A stretch of 64,000 nt of DNA, from assembly GCF_026127265.1 (NCBI RefSeq), contig NZ_WWFG01000002.1, positions 2,666,001 to 2,730,000 on the forward strand. The letters run 5' to 3'. Source of the stretch: Nostoc sp. KVJ3 (GTDB lineage Bacteria > Cyanobacteriota > Cyanobacteriia > Cyanobacteriales > Nostocaceae). The notes under the pieces are model-generated. The model was given only the letters and a program-made list of their open reading frames with translations. It was not told the DNA's origin and ran no database searches. Both the position numbers and the translations under genes were made by a program. This document shows, in pieces, positions 17,903 through 26,094 of the stretch. Every line of letters starts with the position of its first letter. Within the stretch, counting starts at the first letter, position 1.

Positions 17903-18883
17903 TTAGTGGGCAACTTCTGTAAAAACACCAATTTTACGGAATTTTTCATAGCGCATTTGGCGACGTTCGGGAGCGGTTAAACGATTGAGTTCGTCTAAAT
18001 TTTCTAGCAGCACTTGCTTGAGAGTGGTAGCGGCTTTTAAAGGATCGGAATGAGCGCCACCAGTGGGTTCAGGCAGTATTTGGTCGATAATTCCCAACTT
18101 TTTCAGGTCGTGGGAAATAATTTTCAGCGCAATGGCGGCTTGGGGAGCCTTACCAGCATCTTTCCAGAGAATGGCGGCACAGGCTTCGGGGGTGGCGACG
18201 GTATAAACGGAGTGTTCAAACATGAGTAGGCGATCGCCTACACCAATGCCGAGTGCGCCACCAGAACCACCTTCACCGATGACTGTGCAGATAATTGGCA
18301 CATCTAGACAAAACATTTCTCGCAAGTTGTAAGCGATCGCTTCTCCTTGACCTTGGTGTTCTGCTTCTACCCCAGACCAAGCTCCTGGTGTGTCGATAAA
18401 AGTTAGTATGGGCATACTAAACTTGTTGGCGTGTTCCATCAACCGCATCGCTTTGCGGTAGCCGCCTGGGTAAGGCATTCCAAAGTTACGGGCAATATTG
18501 TCTTTGGTATCACGACCTTTTTGATGACCCAACATCACCACAGGTTGCCCACTCAGACGACCAACACCACCAACTAAAGCCGGATCGTCACCACCACAGC
18601 GATCGCCATGTAATTCCATCCATTCATCGCTAATGGCCTGAATGTAATCGAGAGTACTGGGGCGACGTGGATGACGAGCGACTTGCAATCGCTGGGACGG
18701 GGATAGACTCGTGAAAATTTCCTCACGCAGTTGCATGGCGCGTGCTTCTAGTTGACGAATTTGACCAGAAACATCTACACCATTTTCTTCTGCAAGTTGC
18801 CGAATTTGATCGATTCGGGTTGCGAGTTCTGCTAAGGGTTTTTCAAAATCTAACAGTAGCGGTTTACGCTCAGTAGTTGCCAT
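17903..18883 (-). CDS. accA: acetyl-CoA carboxylase carboxyltransferase subunit alpha
   Basis: The alpha half of the carboxyltransferase that makes malonyl-CoA. The 326 residues carry the usual AccA pattern: an N-terminal helical region (LLDFEKPLAELATRIDQIR), then RPSTLDYI, ELHGDR, GHQKGRDTKDNIARNFGMP, PGGYRKAMRLMEHA, PILTFIDTPGA, and GEGGSGGALGIGVGDRLLM for the oxyanion region. It lies downstream of aar in the same orientation, so precursor supply is physically linked to alkane formation. The spacer upstream is packed with heptamer repeats. Confidence 0.97.
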   Translation of the reverse strand: MATTERKPLLLDFEKPLAELATRIDQIRQLAEENGVDVSGQIRQLEARAMQLREEIFTSLSPSQRLQVARHPRRPSTLDYIQAISDEWMELHGDRCGGDDPALVGGVGRLSGQPVVMLGHQKGRDTKDNIARNFGMPYPGGYRKAMRLMEHANKFSMPILTFIDTPGAWSGVEAEHQGQGEAIAYNLREMFCLDVPIICTVIGEGGSGGALGIGVGDRLLMFEHSVYTVATPEACAAILWKDAGKAPQAAIALKIISHDLKKLGIIDQILPEPTGGAHSDPLKAATTLKQVLLENLDELNRLTAPERRQMRYEKFRKIGVFTEVAH

Positions 18884-19041
18884 CGTAGGGTTTATAGGTT
18901 ACGAGTTATAGGTTTTTCAGAGTTAGGAGTGAGGAGTGAGGAGTGAGGAGTGAGGAGTTAAGTATTAGAAGATATCTTATGAAAATTGTTAACTCTTAAC
19001 TTTTAACTCTTAACTTTTAACTCCTAACTCCTAACTTTTTG
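18884..19041. repeat. heptamer repeats between aar and accA
   Basis: TTAGGAGTGAGGAGTGAGGA (about 18920-18958) faces CTTAACTTTTAACTCTTAAC and AACTCCTAACTCC (about 18995-19033). The inverted arrangement can form a hairpin in the aar-accA transcript. Confidence 0.75.
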
Positions 19042-20061
19042 TTAAACCAGCAGTGGTCTAAATCCATGTTTTACTGATACCCGACCAATCTGCTCCATTT
19101 TGTCTACGGTAATCTGATTCCGCCCCCACGAAAAGTTCGTGTATAACTTCTCAAATTCCAGCAGCATTGATTCGGCAAAACAAGCAAACAATTGGCGGGC
19201 TGGCACGTCCATATTGACTATTTTCATAATTTTCCAGTCAATATCTAGAGAATGCTCTACAATTCCACCATTTAACACGTGTACGCCAGGATACTGAATT
19301 TTCGTTGCTAAGTTTTTCGGATAACCACCATCAATCAACAAACAGGGTTGTTTCAAAGTGGTGGGGTCAATTTCCACGCCTCTGGGCATACTAGCAACCC
19401 AAACTACAACATCAGCTAAGGGTAGTGCTTCTGTCAAACCCATAATTTTCCCGCGCCCCAGTTCGCCTTGCAACTCTTTGAGACGTTCTTGATCGCGGGC
19501 GATTAACAGAAGTTCTTTGACATCTGTTCTCCCATCTAGCCAGCGAGTAACTGCACTACCAATATCTCCAGTTGCTCCGCATATAGCAACAGTGGCATTC
19601 GATAGATCGATTCCCAGTTGTTTTGACGCTTCTTCTACCTGCTTACAAATAATGTATGCAGTATGCGTATTTCCCGTGGTGAAGCGTTCAAACTCTAGTT
19701 TGATGTTGCGGACTTGGCTAAACTGCTCTAACTTAAAGTTTTCAAAAATAATCGAGGAAAATCCGCCTAAAGCTGTGATATTAATGCCGTGCTTCTGTGC
19801 ATGGGCCATGGCGTTGAGAACTTTACGCGTTGCGGCTTTGATGCGGCGACTAGCGAGCATTTCTGGCAAAAAGCAAGATTCTACATACCGTCCTTCAATT
19901 TGTTGCCCAGTTACACTGGTGACAATAATGCTATCGACAATTTGCGGCGGGGCGCTGCACCAAAAGTCTAGCCCTTGATCGGCATATTCTGGGTATCCCA
20001 ATTCTTGGGCTACCGCTTGAGCGTGTTCTAAACTAGTCAGATGTCCAATTAGACCAAACAT
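19042..20061 (-). CDS. aar: acyl-ACP reductase (long-chain fatty aldehyde-forming)
   Basis: Reduces long-chain acyl-ACP with NADPH to a fatty aldehyde, the first step of cyanobacterial alkane synthesis. The 339 residues open with MFGLIGHLTSLEHAQAVAQ. A Rossmann motif ICGATGDIGSAV is near residue 163, and Cys294 in QLFACFAES matches the position of the known catalytic cysteine of this family. The gene follows ado with 131 bases between, in the usual cyanobacterial order. The same enzyme also feeds aldehydes back to free fatty acids in some species, so it may have a wider role. Confidence 0.96.
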   Translation of the reverse strand: MFGLIGHLTSLEHAQAVAQELGYPEYADQGLDFWCSAPPQIVDSIIVTSVTGQQIEGRYVESCFLPEMLASRRIKAATRKVLNAMAHAQKHGINITALGGFSSIIFENFKLEQFSQVRNIKLEFERFTTGNTHTAYIICKQVEEASKQLGIDLSNATVAICGATGDIGSAVTRWLDGRTDVKELLLIARDQERLKELQGELGRGKIMGLTEALPLADVVVWVASMPRGVEIDPTTLKQPCLLIDGGYPKNLATKIQYPGVHVLNGGIVEHSLDIDWKIMKIVNMDVPARQLFACFAESMLLEFEKLYTNFSWGRNQITVDKMEQIGRVSVKHGFRPLLV

Positions 20062-20192
20062 GTAGTGATTATTAGGCTTATGCTGTCTTGAGGCGGGGAA
20101 ATTTAGTAGAGTTAGGAGTTGGGAGTTAGGAGTTAGTAGTTAGGAGTTAGGACTCATAATTTCTCACTGATTATTCCTGACTCCTAACTTTT
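20062..20192. repeat. heptamer repeats between ado and aar
   Basis: About 20107-20150 is TTAGGAGTTGGGAGTTAGGA and further TAGGAGT heptamers, facing CTGACTCCTAACTTTTT (about 20177-20193). The right part ends in a T run and could work as an attenuator or terminator between ado and aar. Confidence 0.65.
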
Positions 20193-20891
20193 TTAAGCGG
20201 CGATGAGTCCGTAAGCTGACATCCGCATAATATCGCGGGTTGTGAAACCGATGTTACTCAATGCTTCACCGTATTGAATCATAAAGTCTTCTACTAAAGC
20301 ATCTTTTTCCATTGCCATTGTGTGAGCATCACCTTCTACTTGGTTGAGCATTTTCCAGACTATTGGTAGATTCTGGCGATTTGCAAGTTCAAGTTCAGCT
20401 TTGGATTCTGTGAAATGTTCTTTCAACCAAACTTCTCCAAAGTTGAGGTGACTATATTCTTCTTTGACTACTCCCTCAGTGATTTTACGGGCAAAATCGT
20501 CGGCGACGGGGATGTAAATGTTATATGCTGCGATCGCAAAACATTCAATAATTAAAGACTGAATCAACAGACATGTAACCACTTTTCCCGATGCTGCGGC
20601 TGTTTGGAAATTTTGGTGTAAACCGGAGAAAAACTCCTTAGCAAATGGCAAATCTGGGGTAACAGCCAAATTGCGCCCACAAGCCTCGAATCCTTTCTTA
20701 TGACGACTTTCCATCTTGGATAGGCGAATCAATTCATCATGAGAGTCTGGCAGCAGGTCGGCTAGTGTGATGTAATTCTCATGGGCTTCTTGTTCCCCTT
20801 CAATGACGATCGCATTAATCCGACTATAAGCATCTTTGTATGTTTCGCTCTTGAAATCTAATTCTTTAGATTGGTCTGTAAGCTGCTGCAT
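20193..20891 (-). CDS. ado: aldehyde deformylating oxygenase
   Basis: A non-haem di-iron enzyme that turns the fatty aldehyde made by Aar into an alkane one carbon shorter plus formate. The 232-residue helical protein has all expected iron ligands, one position later than in the Synechococcus enzyme because of a one-residue N-terminal insertion: Glu33, Glu61 and His64 (KMESRHKKGF), Glu116, Glu145 and His148 (KEEYSHLN). With aar it forms the complete C15/C17 alkane pathway. Confidence 0.97.
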   Translation of the reverse strand: MQQLTDQSKELDFKSETYKDAYSRINAIVIEGEQEAHENYITLADLLPDSHDELIRLSKMESRHKKGFEACGRNLAVTPDLPFAKEFFSGLHQNFQTAAASGKVVTCLLIQSLIIECFAIAAYNIYIPVADDFARKITEGVVKEEYSHLNFGEVWLKEHFTESKAELELANRQNLPIVWKMLNQVEGDAHTMAMEKDALVEDFMIQYGEALSNIGFTTRDIMRMSAYGLIAA

Positions 20892-21070
20892 GATTATGTT
20901 TACTCCTGTAAACCTGAATTATTTGACACCAGGATTCAATTTACCTCATGAATTGAGGGTAATAATCACTGTGCTTTAATTTAACTTAACAAGTAACTAT
21001 ATTTATAGATTAACTGTTGCTGGGGACGATGCTCTAGTCCTAGCGAAACAAATGCTTTGCAGCTCAAGTT

Positions 21071-21898
21071 ATGTCCAAACTAAACCCGAATCTGAAATCT
21101 GGCGATTTTTTGAGCCTAGTAGTCTTACTGCTAGGGGCATTTATCGTTTTACTACCTCTATTTGTGGTCTTTCTCACCTCCTTTGCATCGACAGTTACCA
21201 GTCCAGAAAATTTGTCCCAAAATAACTGGTCTTTAGCTAATTACCGCATTGCCTGGCAACAGGGAAAGTTTTTGCTGGCGTTTGCTAATTCTACCTTGGT
21301 AGCGATCGCTGTGACGGCGTTTCAGATTGTCACGTCTGCTTTGGCTGGTTATGCCCTAGCACGGCTGAAGTTTCGCGGACGGCAAGCACTGCTGTTGGTT
21401 GTTTTAGCAACTTTGGTGATTCCTTTTCAGTTATTAGTGATTCCCATCTTTTTGGTTTTAAAGTGGGGACACCTGATAAATACATACTGGGCGCTGATTT
21501 TACCCACTGCTGTCAACGGCTTTGGGATTTTTTTGTTACGTCAGTATTTCCAGACAATTCCGGTGGAGTTAGAAGAAGCCGCAGCTATAGACGGGGCGAA
21601 CAGATTACAAATATTGTGGCGGGTAATGTTACCTTTAGCCCGTCCAGCCTTGGTAACGCTATTTTTGTTCACCTTCATCGGCGAATGGAATGATTTGTTT
21701 AAGCCTTTGGTATTTACAACCCGTCCCGAATTAAGAACAGTGCAACTGGCGTTGGCTGAGTTTCAAGAGCAATTTACCAATAATTGGCCTTTGATGATGG
21801 CGGCGGTAACAATAGCGACAGTTCCAGTAATGGGATTATTTCTCATTGGTCAACGTCAGTTTATTCAGGGCATTGCCACGACGGGGATTAAAAATTAG
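21071..21898 (+). CDS. carbohydrate ABC transporter permease (MalG type)
   Basis: A 275-residue inner-membrane permease with six predicted hydrophobic segments. The cytoplasmic EAA loop is clear in the second half: EEAAAIDGANRLQILWRVML with LPLARPAL after it, the contact site for the ATPase. The C-terminal GEWNDLFKPLVFT...LRTVQLAL region is typical of MalG/UgpE-type permeases for sugars or glycerol-3-phosphate. No binding protein, partner permease or ATPase gene is adjacent, so the rest of the transporter must be encoded elsewhere; the substrate cannot be inferred. The ATG at 21071 fits. Confidence 0.9.
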   Translation: MSKLNPNLKSGDFLSLVVLLLGAFIVLLPLFVVFLTSFASTVTSPENLSQNNWSLANYRIAWQQGKFLLAFANSTLVAIAVTAFQIVTSALAGYALARLKFRGRQALLLVVLATLVIPFQLLVIPIFLVLKWGHLINTYWALILPTAVNGFGIFLLRQYFQTIPVELEEAAAIDGANRLQILWRVMLPLARPALVTLFLFTFIGEWNDLFKPLVFTTRPELRTVQLALAEFQEQFTNNWPLMMAAVTIATVPVMGLFLIGQRQFIQGIATTGIKN

Positions 21899-21931
21899 GT
21901 GTCAGTCCTAACTAGAGATTTTGGGAAGGCG

Positions 21932-22042
21932 CTAGTACAGTGCGGCGGAAATAAACCACCCATTCCAAATCAATGAAACCCTTATGCTGTATTCGTTTTT
22001 AATTTTTAATTTTTAATTTTTAATTCCGCCCTGCGGTACTAG
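21932..22042. mobile_element. 111-bp MITE-like element, copy 1
   Basis: An element bounded by CTAGTACAGTGCGGCGGAA on the left and TTCCGCCCTGCGGTACTAG on the right; these ends are imperfect inverted repeats (CTAGTAC and GGAA match). The middle holds four tandem TTTTTAA units (TTTTTAATTTTTAATTTT). A second copy of exactly the same length is at 39270-39380 with only a few base differences. No coding capacity, so any movement would need a transposase from elsewhere. Confidence 0.8.
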
Positions 22043-22074
22043 GTCAGTAAAAGATTAAATTTTATAACACTAGG

Positions 22075-22099
22075 CATAATTCTTACTAGCCAACCTGAA
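22075..22099 (+). promoter_or_regulatory. motif shared upstream of both small-peptide genes
   Basis: CATAATTCTTACTAGCCAAC and the following CTGAA occur 25 bases before the first peptide start. A near match (TAATTATTACTAGCCAAACC) is at 25212-25231, upstream of the second. Its role is unknown; the distance to the start codon differs between copies, which argues against a fixed ribosome-site function. Confidence 0.35.
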
Positions 22100-22124
22100 G
22101 CAACATTGTAGACATCTGTAGGAA

Positions 22125-22436
22125 ATGGAAACAGTTATGAACCCTGAAACATTACAGCAGTTACAAGACGAGATTCAACAGAAACTTCTTGAAAGCGTTC
22201 ATAACGCTGACTTATACAGTGTGCTTGAAAAGTATGGAGTATTAGATGATAGAGCTTTGATTGTTCAGTGGCAGTGCAATCTCGACCCAAATAAAATCAA
22301 ATCTGGTGATGCAGTTAATAAACAGCAACCTAATGAATTATTGCCAGCAACCCCAACAGAAGCAATTGTGCTAATGCAAAAATCATGGTGTATCCCTTGC
22401 CCTTCAACTGGTAGTCCTTTGGGTTGTAACTGCTAA
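22125..22436 (+). CDS. small peptide with Cys/Pro/Gly tail, copy 1
   Basis: A 103-residue protein of unknown function. Residues about 8-60 are helical and acidic (LQQLQDEIQQKLLES...LYSVLEKYGV...VQWQCNL). Then follows a polar linker and a C-terminal tail KSWCIPCPSTGSPLGCNC. The helical half aligns closely with the protein at 25407-25745, and both tails share PCPxxGxPxGC. A conserved leader followed by a short Cys-rich tail looks like a ribosomally made peptide precursor, but no modifying enzyme, protease or exporter gene is nearby. A second ATG at 22137 is possible. It precedes a TPS exoprotein by 163 bases on the same strand. Confidence 0.75.
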   Translation: METVMNPETLQQLQDEIQQKLLESVHNADLYSVLEKYGVLDDRALIVQWQCNLDPNKIKSGDAVNKQQPNELLPATPTEAIVLMQKSWCIPCPSTGSPLGCNC

Positions 22437-22599
22437 ATAATTTAGTCTTGGGACTGGAAAAAGTTTATTCTAGGGAGTATCAAAATGCGGAATTTTGCAT
22501 TTACTAGCTAGGCTACAGAGATAATTTCAAGTATCACTATACCTAACTAGCAAAGAGCAGTATTTCAATATACTCTTATTTTCCGGGTGCAAGTTTGTC

Positions 22600-25044
22600 A
22601 TGTCTCGATACCAAAGTAGTTGGTGCTGGGAGTTAGGAATAGTGAGTACTTTAACAATTGCTGGAGTTCTCACTTTCTTTGATAGTTTTGCCTTAGCCCA
22701 AATACAAAAGGATAGCACACTTGGATCTGAAAGTTCAATTATTACACCAAAGCTAATCGATGGTCAGCCTATAGACCAGATTGATGGCGGGGCAGTTCGT
22801 GGTACAAACTTGTTCCACAGCTTTGAACAGTTTTCTGTTTCTGCAGGAAGGACAGCCCACTTTAACAATGCAATAAATATTCAAAACATCATCAGTCGAG
22901 TAACAGGCAATTCGACTTCTAATATAAATGGCATTTTGAAAGCTAACGGCACAGCCAATCTGTTTTTGATTAATCCTAACGGTATTGTTTTTGGGCCCAA
23001 TGCTTCTTTAAATATTGGCGGTTCATTTGTGGCAAGTACGGCGAGTAGTTTGAACTTTGCTGATGAGACAAAGTTTAGTGCTACATCTGGTCAAACTACA
23101 CCCCTACTAACACTAAGTGTTCCCATTGGTTTACAATTTGGAGCAACTGCGGCTCCCATCCGCAATCAATCCCAAGCAAGTCCAGATGGCGCAGTTAATA
23201 TTTTAGGACAAGGTGTTGGTCTAGAAGTGCAGCAAGGCAAAACACTGGCACTTATAGGTGGTGATATCACGCTAGAGGGCGGAAATATCACCGCAAAGGG
23301 AGGAAGAGTTGAATTAGGAAGCGTTGCTGATAATAGTCTAGTCAGTTTAAGCCCAACAAACCAAGGTTGGGTCTTGGGATATGATGGTGTTCAAAATTTT
23401 CACAATGTCGAACTAATTCAGTTAAATAAAATTCCATCTATTGTAGATACTCATGGAAAGAATGGTAGCAATATCCACCTGCAAGGGAGACTTGTGCGGG
23501 TAGCCGGCAGTTTACTAATTCTTGTTAATCCCTTGATAGTGCAATCAGCAGGGGATTTGACGTTGAACGCCTCAGACTCGGTAGTAATTGAACAAGATTC
23601 ACAACTCTTTACTCAAAGTTTCTCCAATGCCAACTCTGGAAATATAAATGTCAATACTAAAAAGTTGGTAGTCAGAAGTGGGGCACAATTACAGGGACAA
23701 TTGACTATAAACGCTTCAGATTCGGTGGAACTAATCGGTGGCACTTCCATTCCTGTGTTGCGAGATGGTACTGATTTAATATCCAGTGGATTATTTAGTG
23801 CAACTTATGGCAATCAAAACGCTGGCAACATCACAATTAATACTGGAAAGTTGCGTATCGAAGGAGGGGCAAGAATATCAACAAGTTCTGAGGGTATATA
23901 TAGGTTTATTCTTAACCAACTGACACCAGCGACAGGAAATGCCGGAAATTTGACAGTGAATGCTTCCAAGTCGGTAGAACTAATTGGAACTTCACCAAAT
24001 GGTTCAAGGCTCAGTGGCTTGTTTTCTGGAACTCAAGGGCCTGGAGATGGTGGAAACTTGACCCTAACTACAGGGCAATTGATTATCAAGGATGGGGCTG
24101 CAATAACTGTGAGCAGCCAAGCTCGAAAAAATGTAATCTATATCGGAAATCCAAATAATTTAGGGAAAGCAGGTGATTTAAATATAATCGCTCGCTCTAT
24201 ACTTCTGGACAATAAAGGAAAACTCATATCTAATAGTGAGTCAGGTAAAGGCGGGAATATTACCTTACAGGTGCAGAATTTATTATTGATGCGCGACGAA
24301 AGTCAAATAACCACTAATGCAGGTACAACAAGGCTTGGTGGAGATGGCGGTAATATTATCATCAATGCACCTAATGGCTTTCTTGTCGCGACTCCCTTCG
24401 GAAATAACGATATTACTGCCAATTCCTTCTCTGACTCTGGTGGTAAAGTGACAATCACCACTAAAAACATTTTTGGATTTGTGCCTCGCACTCGTGCAGA
24501 TGTAGAGAAACTTGACCCAAAGAACATAAACCCGAATAATCTGCAAACAAGTGACATCACCGCATTTTCTCAGCAAAACCCTTCATTAAATGGCACTGTC
24601 CAAATCAACTCACTAAGTGTTAACCCCAGTCAAGGATTAGTGGAACTGCCCGTAAATCTGGTTGATGCTTCCCAGCAAATTGCTACTGGTTGTAGTTCTG
24701 GTGTAAAAATAGCCAGGAGTTCATTTATTGCTACTGGGCGTGGCGGACTAGCAGCCGATCCTACGCAGCCATTGATAGCTGATGATGCAGTGCTGGCAGA
24801 TTGGATTACATTGGAGCCAGAGAGTCAGAATCGGGCTGAGGGTATTGATAACAGAGTGATTGTTTATAAGCAGAGAAACACAGAAGAACCACAGAAAGTT
24901 AATTCTGTCAATGAACCTACTCAAATTGTCGAAGCTCAAGGCTGGGTAGTGGATGCAAATGGTAACGTGGTTTTGGTTGCTCAAATACCCACTGCGTCGC
25001 CTCATAACTCTGCGCTCATTGCTACATCTTGCGCTGAGAATTAG
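22600..25044 (+). CDS. filamentous-haemagglutinin-type TPS exoprotein, copy 1
   Basis: An 814-residue secreted protein. An N-terminal signal peptide (about 1-34, hydrophobic core VSTLTIAGVLTFFDSFALAQ) is followed by a two-partner-secretion domain (about 40-170) with IDGGAVRGTNLFHSFEQFSV and the signature FLINPNGIVFGPNASL. The rest is Asn/Gly/Ser-rich and repetitive (GNAGNLTVNAS, GNITINT), fitting a right-handed beta-helix. The C-terminal part (about 690-814) carries a block common in cyanobacterial TPS proteins (FIATGRGGLAADPTQPL) and AQGWVVDANGNVVLVAQ. It should be exported through an outer-membrane TpsB pore, but no such gene is in the window. Confidence 0.9.
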   Translation: MSRYQSSWCWELGIVSTLTIAGVLTFFDSFALAQIQKDSTLGSESSIITPKLIDGQPIDQIDGGAVRGTNLFHSFEQFSVSAGRTAHFNNAINIQNIISRVTGNSTSNINGILKANGTANLFLINPNGIVFGPNASLNIGGSFVASTASSLNFADETKFSATSGQTTPLLTLSVPIGLQFGATAAPIRNQSQASPDGAVNILGQGVGLEVQQGKTLALIGGDITLEGGNITAKGGRVELGSVADNSLVSLSPTNQGWVLGYDGVQNFHNVELIQLNKIPSIVDTHGKNGSNIHLQGRLVRVAGSLLILVNPLIVQSAGDLTLNASDSVVIEQDSQLFTQSFSNANSGNINVNTKKLVVRSGAQLQGQLTINASDSVELIGGTSIPVLRDGTDLISSGLFSATYGNQNAGNITINTGKLRIEGGARISTSSEGIYRFILNQLTPATGNAGNLTVNASKSVELIGTSPNGSRLSGLFSGTQGPGDGGNLTLTTGQLIIKDGAAITVSSQARKNVIYIGNPNNLGKAGDLNIIARSILLDNKGKLISNSESGKGGNITLQVQNLLLMRDESQITTNAGTTRLGGDGGNIIINAPNGFLVATPFGNNDITANSFSDSGGKVTITTKNIFGFVPRTRADVEKLDPKNINPNNLQTSDITAFSQQNPSLNGTVQINSLSVNPSQGLVELPVNLVDASQQIATGCSSGVKIARSSFIATGRGGLAADPTQPLIADDAVLADWITLEPESQNRAEGIDNRVIVYKQRNTEEPQKVNSVNEPTQIVEAQGWVVDANGNVVLVAQIPTASPHNSALIATSCAEN

Positions 25045-25406
25045 AATTGCGCGATCGCTAATTCACTCTAACTTTTACAGAAGCGATCGCCCCTTCCATT
25101 AAACTTAGTTGTCAGTACAGCCTATCATTCGCGTAAAACTGTCAGTAGCCAGATTCATCAATGTTTTAATGAAATTCGGCAGAAATATATGAACTTTTGT
25201 TACATAATGCGTAATTATTACTAGCCAAACCGAAATCCTAATTATGGGAGTTCACAAGAGCTTTATAAACCTAATGCTTTCGTGCCCCTCTGGAATCTGT
25301 ATACTTAATTCCTTTGTTACCAAGGTCTACTAATCGAAGTCACATTAGTTTAGTAGATTACAAGATCAGCTCACACATCCATCAGTCAGCAAAGAGAGGA
25401 AAATTC
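25045..25406. other. spacer upstream of second peptide gene
   Basis: No gene seen apart from a weak TTG-started extension of the peptide frame from 25314. Two GCGATCGC palindromes lie near 25051 and 25083. The motif TAATTATTACTAGCCAAACC at 25212-25231 is shared with the region before the first peptide gene. A good ribosome site AGAGAGGA (25392-25399) sets the downstream start at 25407. Confidence 0.5.
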
Positions 25407-25745
25407 ATGGAATCTCAAACAGTACAGCCAACAGTTATAGATGTCCAAACATTACAGCAATTAGAAGACGATATTAAAAATGAATTGAATAACATCCTGA
25501 AAAACTCTAATTTTGGCGAATTACTCGGAAAATACGGCTTATCAGGACAAAACATTTTAAAGGTTCAGTGCCTACTGGATTTAGCTCAAATCGAAGTTAG
25601 TGATGCTAATCATGATCAGCAAGTAGATAAATCTTTGTCAACAATTATTCAACAATCAAACACAACCCTTAGAACAGTTACTATAAGCGGTTTTTATAAC
25701 CCTTGTCCAGTACCTGGCTATCCTGGTGGCTGCTGGGTAGCTTAG
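25407..25745 (+). CDS. small peptide with Cys/Pro/Gly tail, copy 2
   Basis: A 112-residue paralogue of the protein at 22125-22436. The start is set at ATG 25407, seven bases after AGAGAGGA; a longer TTG frame from 25314 lacks such a site and has no counterpart in copy 1. Residues about 14-70 match the first copy (TLQQLEDDIKNEL, LLGKYGL, KVQCLLDL). The tail ISGFYNPCPVPGYPGGCWVA again contains PCPxxGxPxGC, while the linker has diverged. Function is unknown. A secreted or modified peptide, or an anchor for the neighbouring exoprotein, are possibilities from context only. The TPS gene follows after 349 bases. Confidence 0.75.
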   Translation: MESQTVQPTVIDVQTLQQLEDDIKNELNNILKNSNFGELLGKYGLSGQNILKVQCLLDLAQIEVSDANHDQQVDKSLSTIIQQSNTTLRTVTISGFYNPCPVPGYPGGCWVA

Positions 25746-26094
25746 ATATAACTAAAATCTCATCAAGTGATACTGGTGAGATAAACAAGGCAATAATTTT
25801 CATCAGCAAGTTTACAATGGTAAACAATGCTAGTACTTAGTCAAACTAATTTTGATTTTTTGTAGTAGGGACTTCAGTGATTAGAAAATAAGGACTAAAG
25901 TCCTTACTCCAAAATTTTTCATCATCAATTTAACCTTGAAAAACTACTAACAGAATTGTAAAGCTTTAACGTGAAACTCTTGCTTGATTCTTTGCTATTT
26001 TCAAAATTTGTACTACTAAATAACAATTGGTCGATACTTTAAATCAGTCAGTATTTCACTACTTAACCATTCTTTATAAGGTGCAAATTTTGTT
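25746..26094. other. spacer between second peptide gene and TPS gene
   Basis: No gene seen. TACTGGTGAGATAAACAAGG follows the peptide stop. A palindromic AAGGACTAAAGTCCTTA lies at about 25891-25907 with a looser GGGACTTCAGT to its left, a pattern resembling other small dispersed repeats. The last bases before the TPS start (GGTGCAAATTTTGTTATG) resemble those before copy 1 (GGTGCAAGTTTGTCATG). Confidence 0.5.

Noticed and set aside
24283..24576. Minus-strand frames inside the TPS exoprotein genes (also 26352-26660, 27744-28098)
   Set aside because: They mirror the repetitive exoprotein sequence; the same shadows appear in both paralogues for that reason alone.
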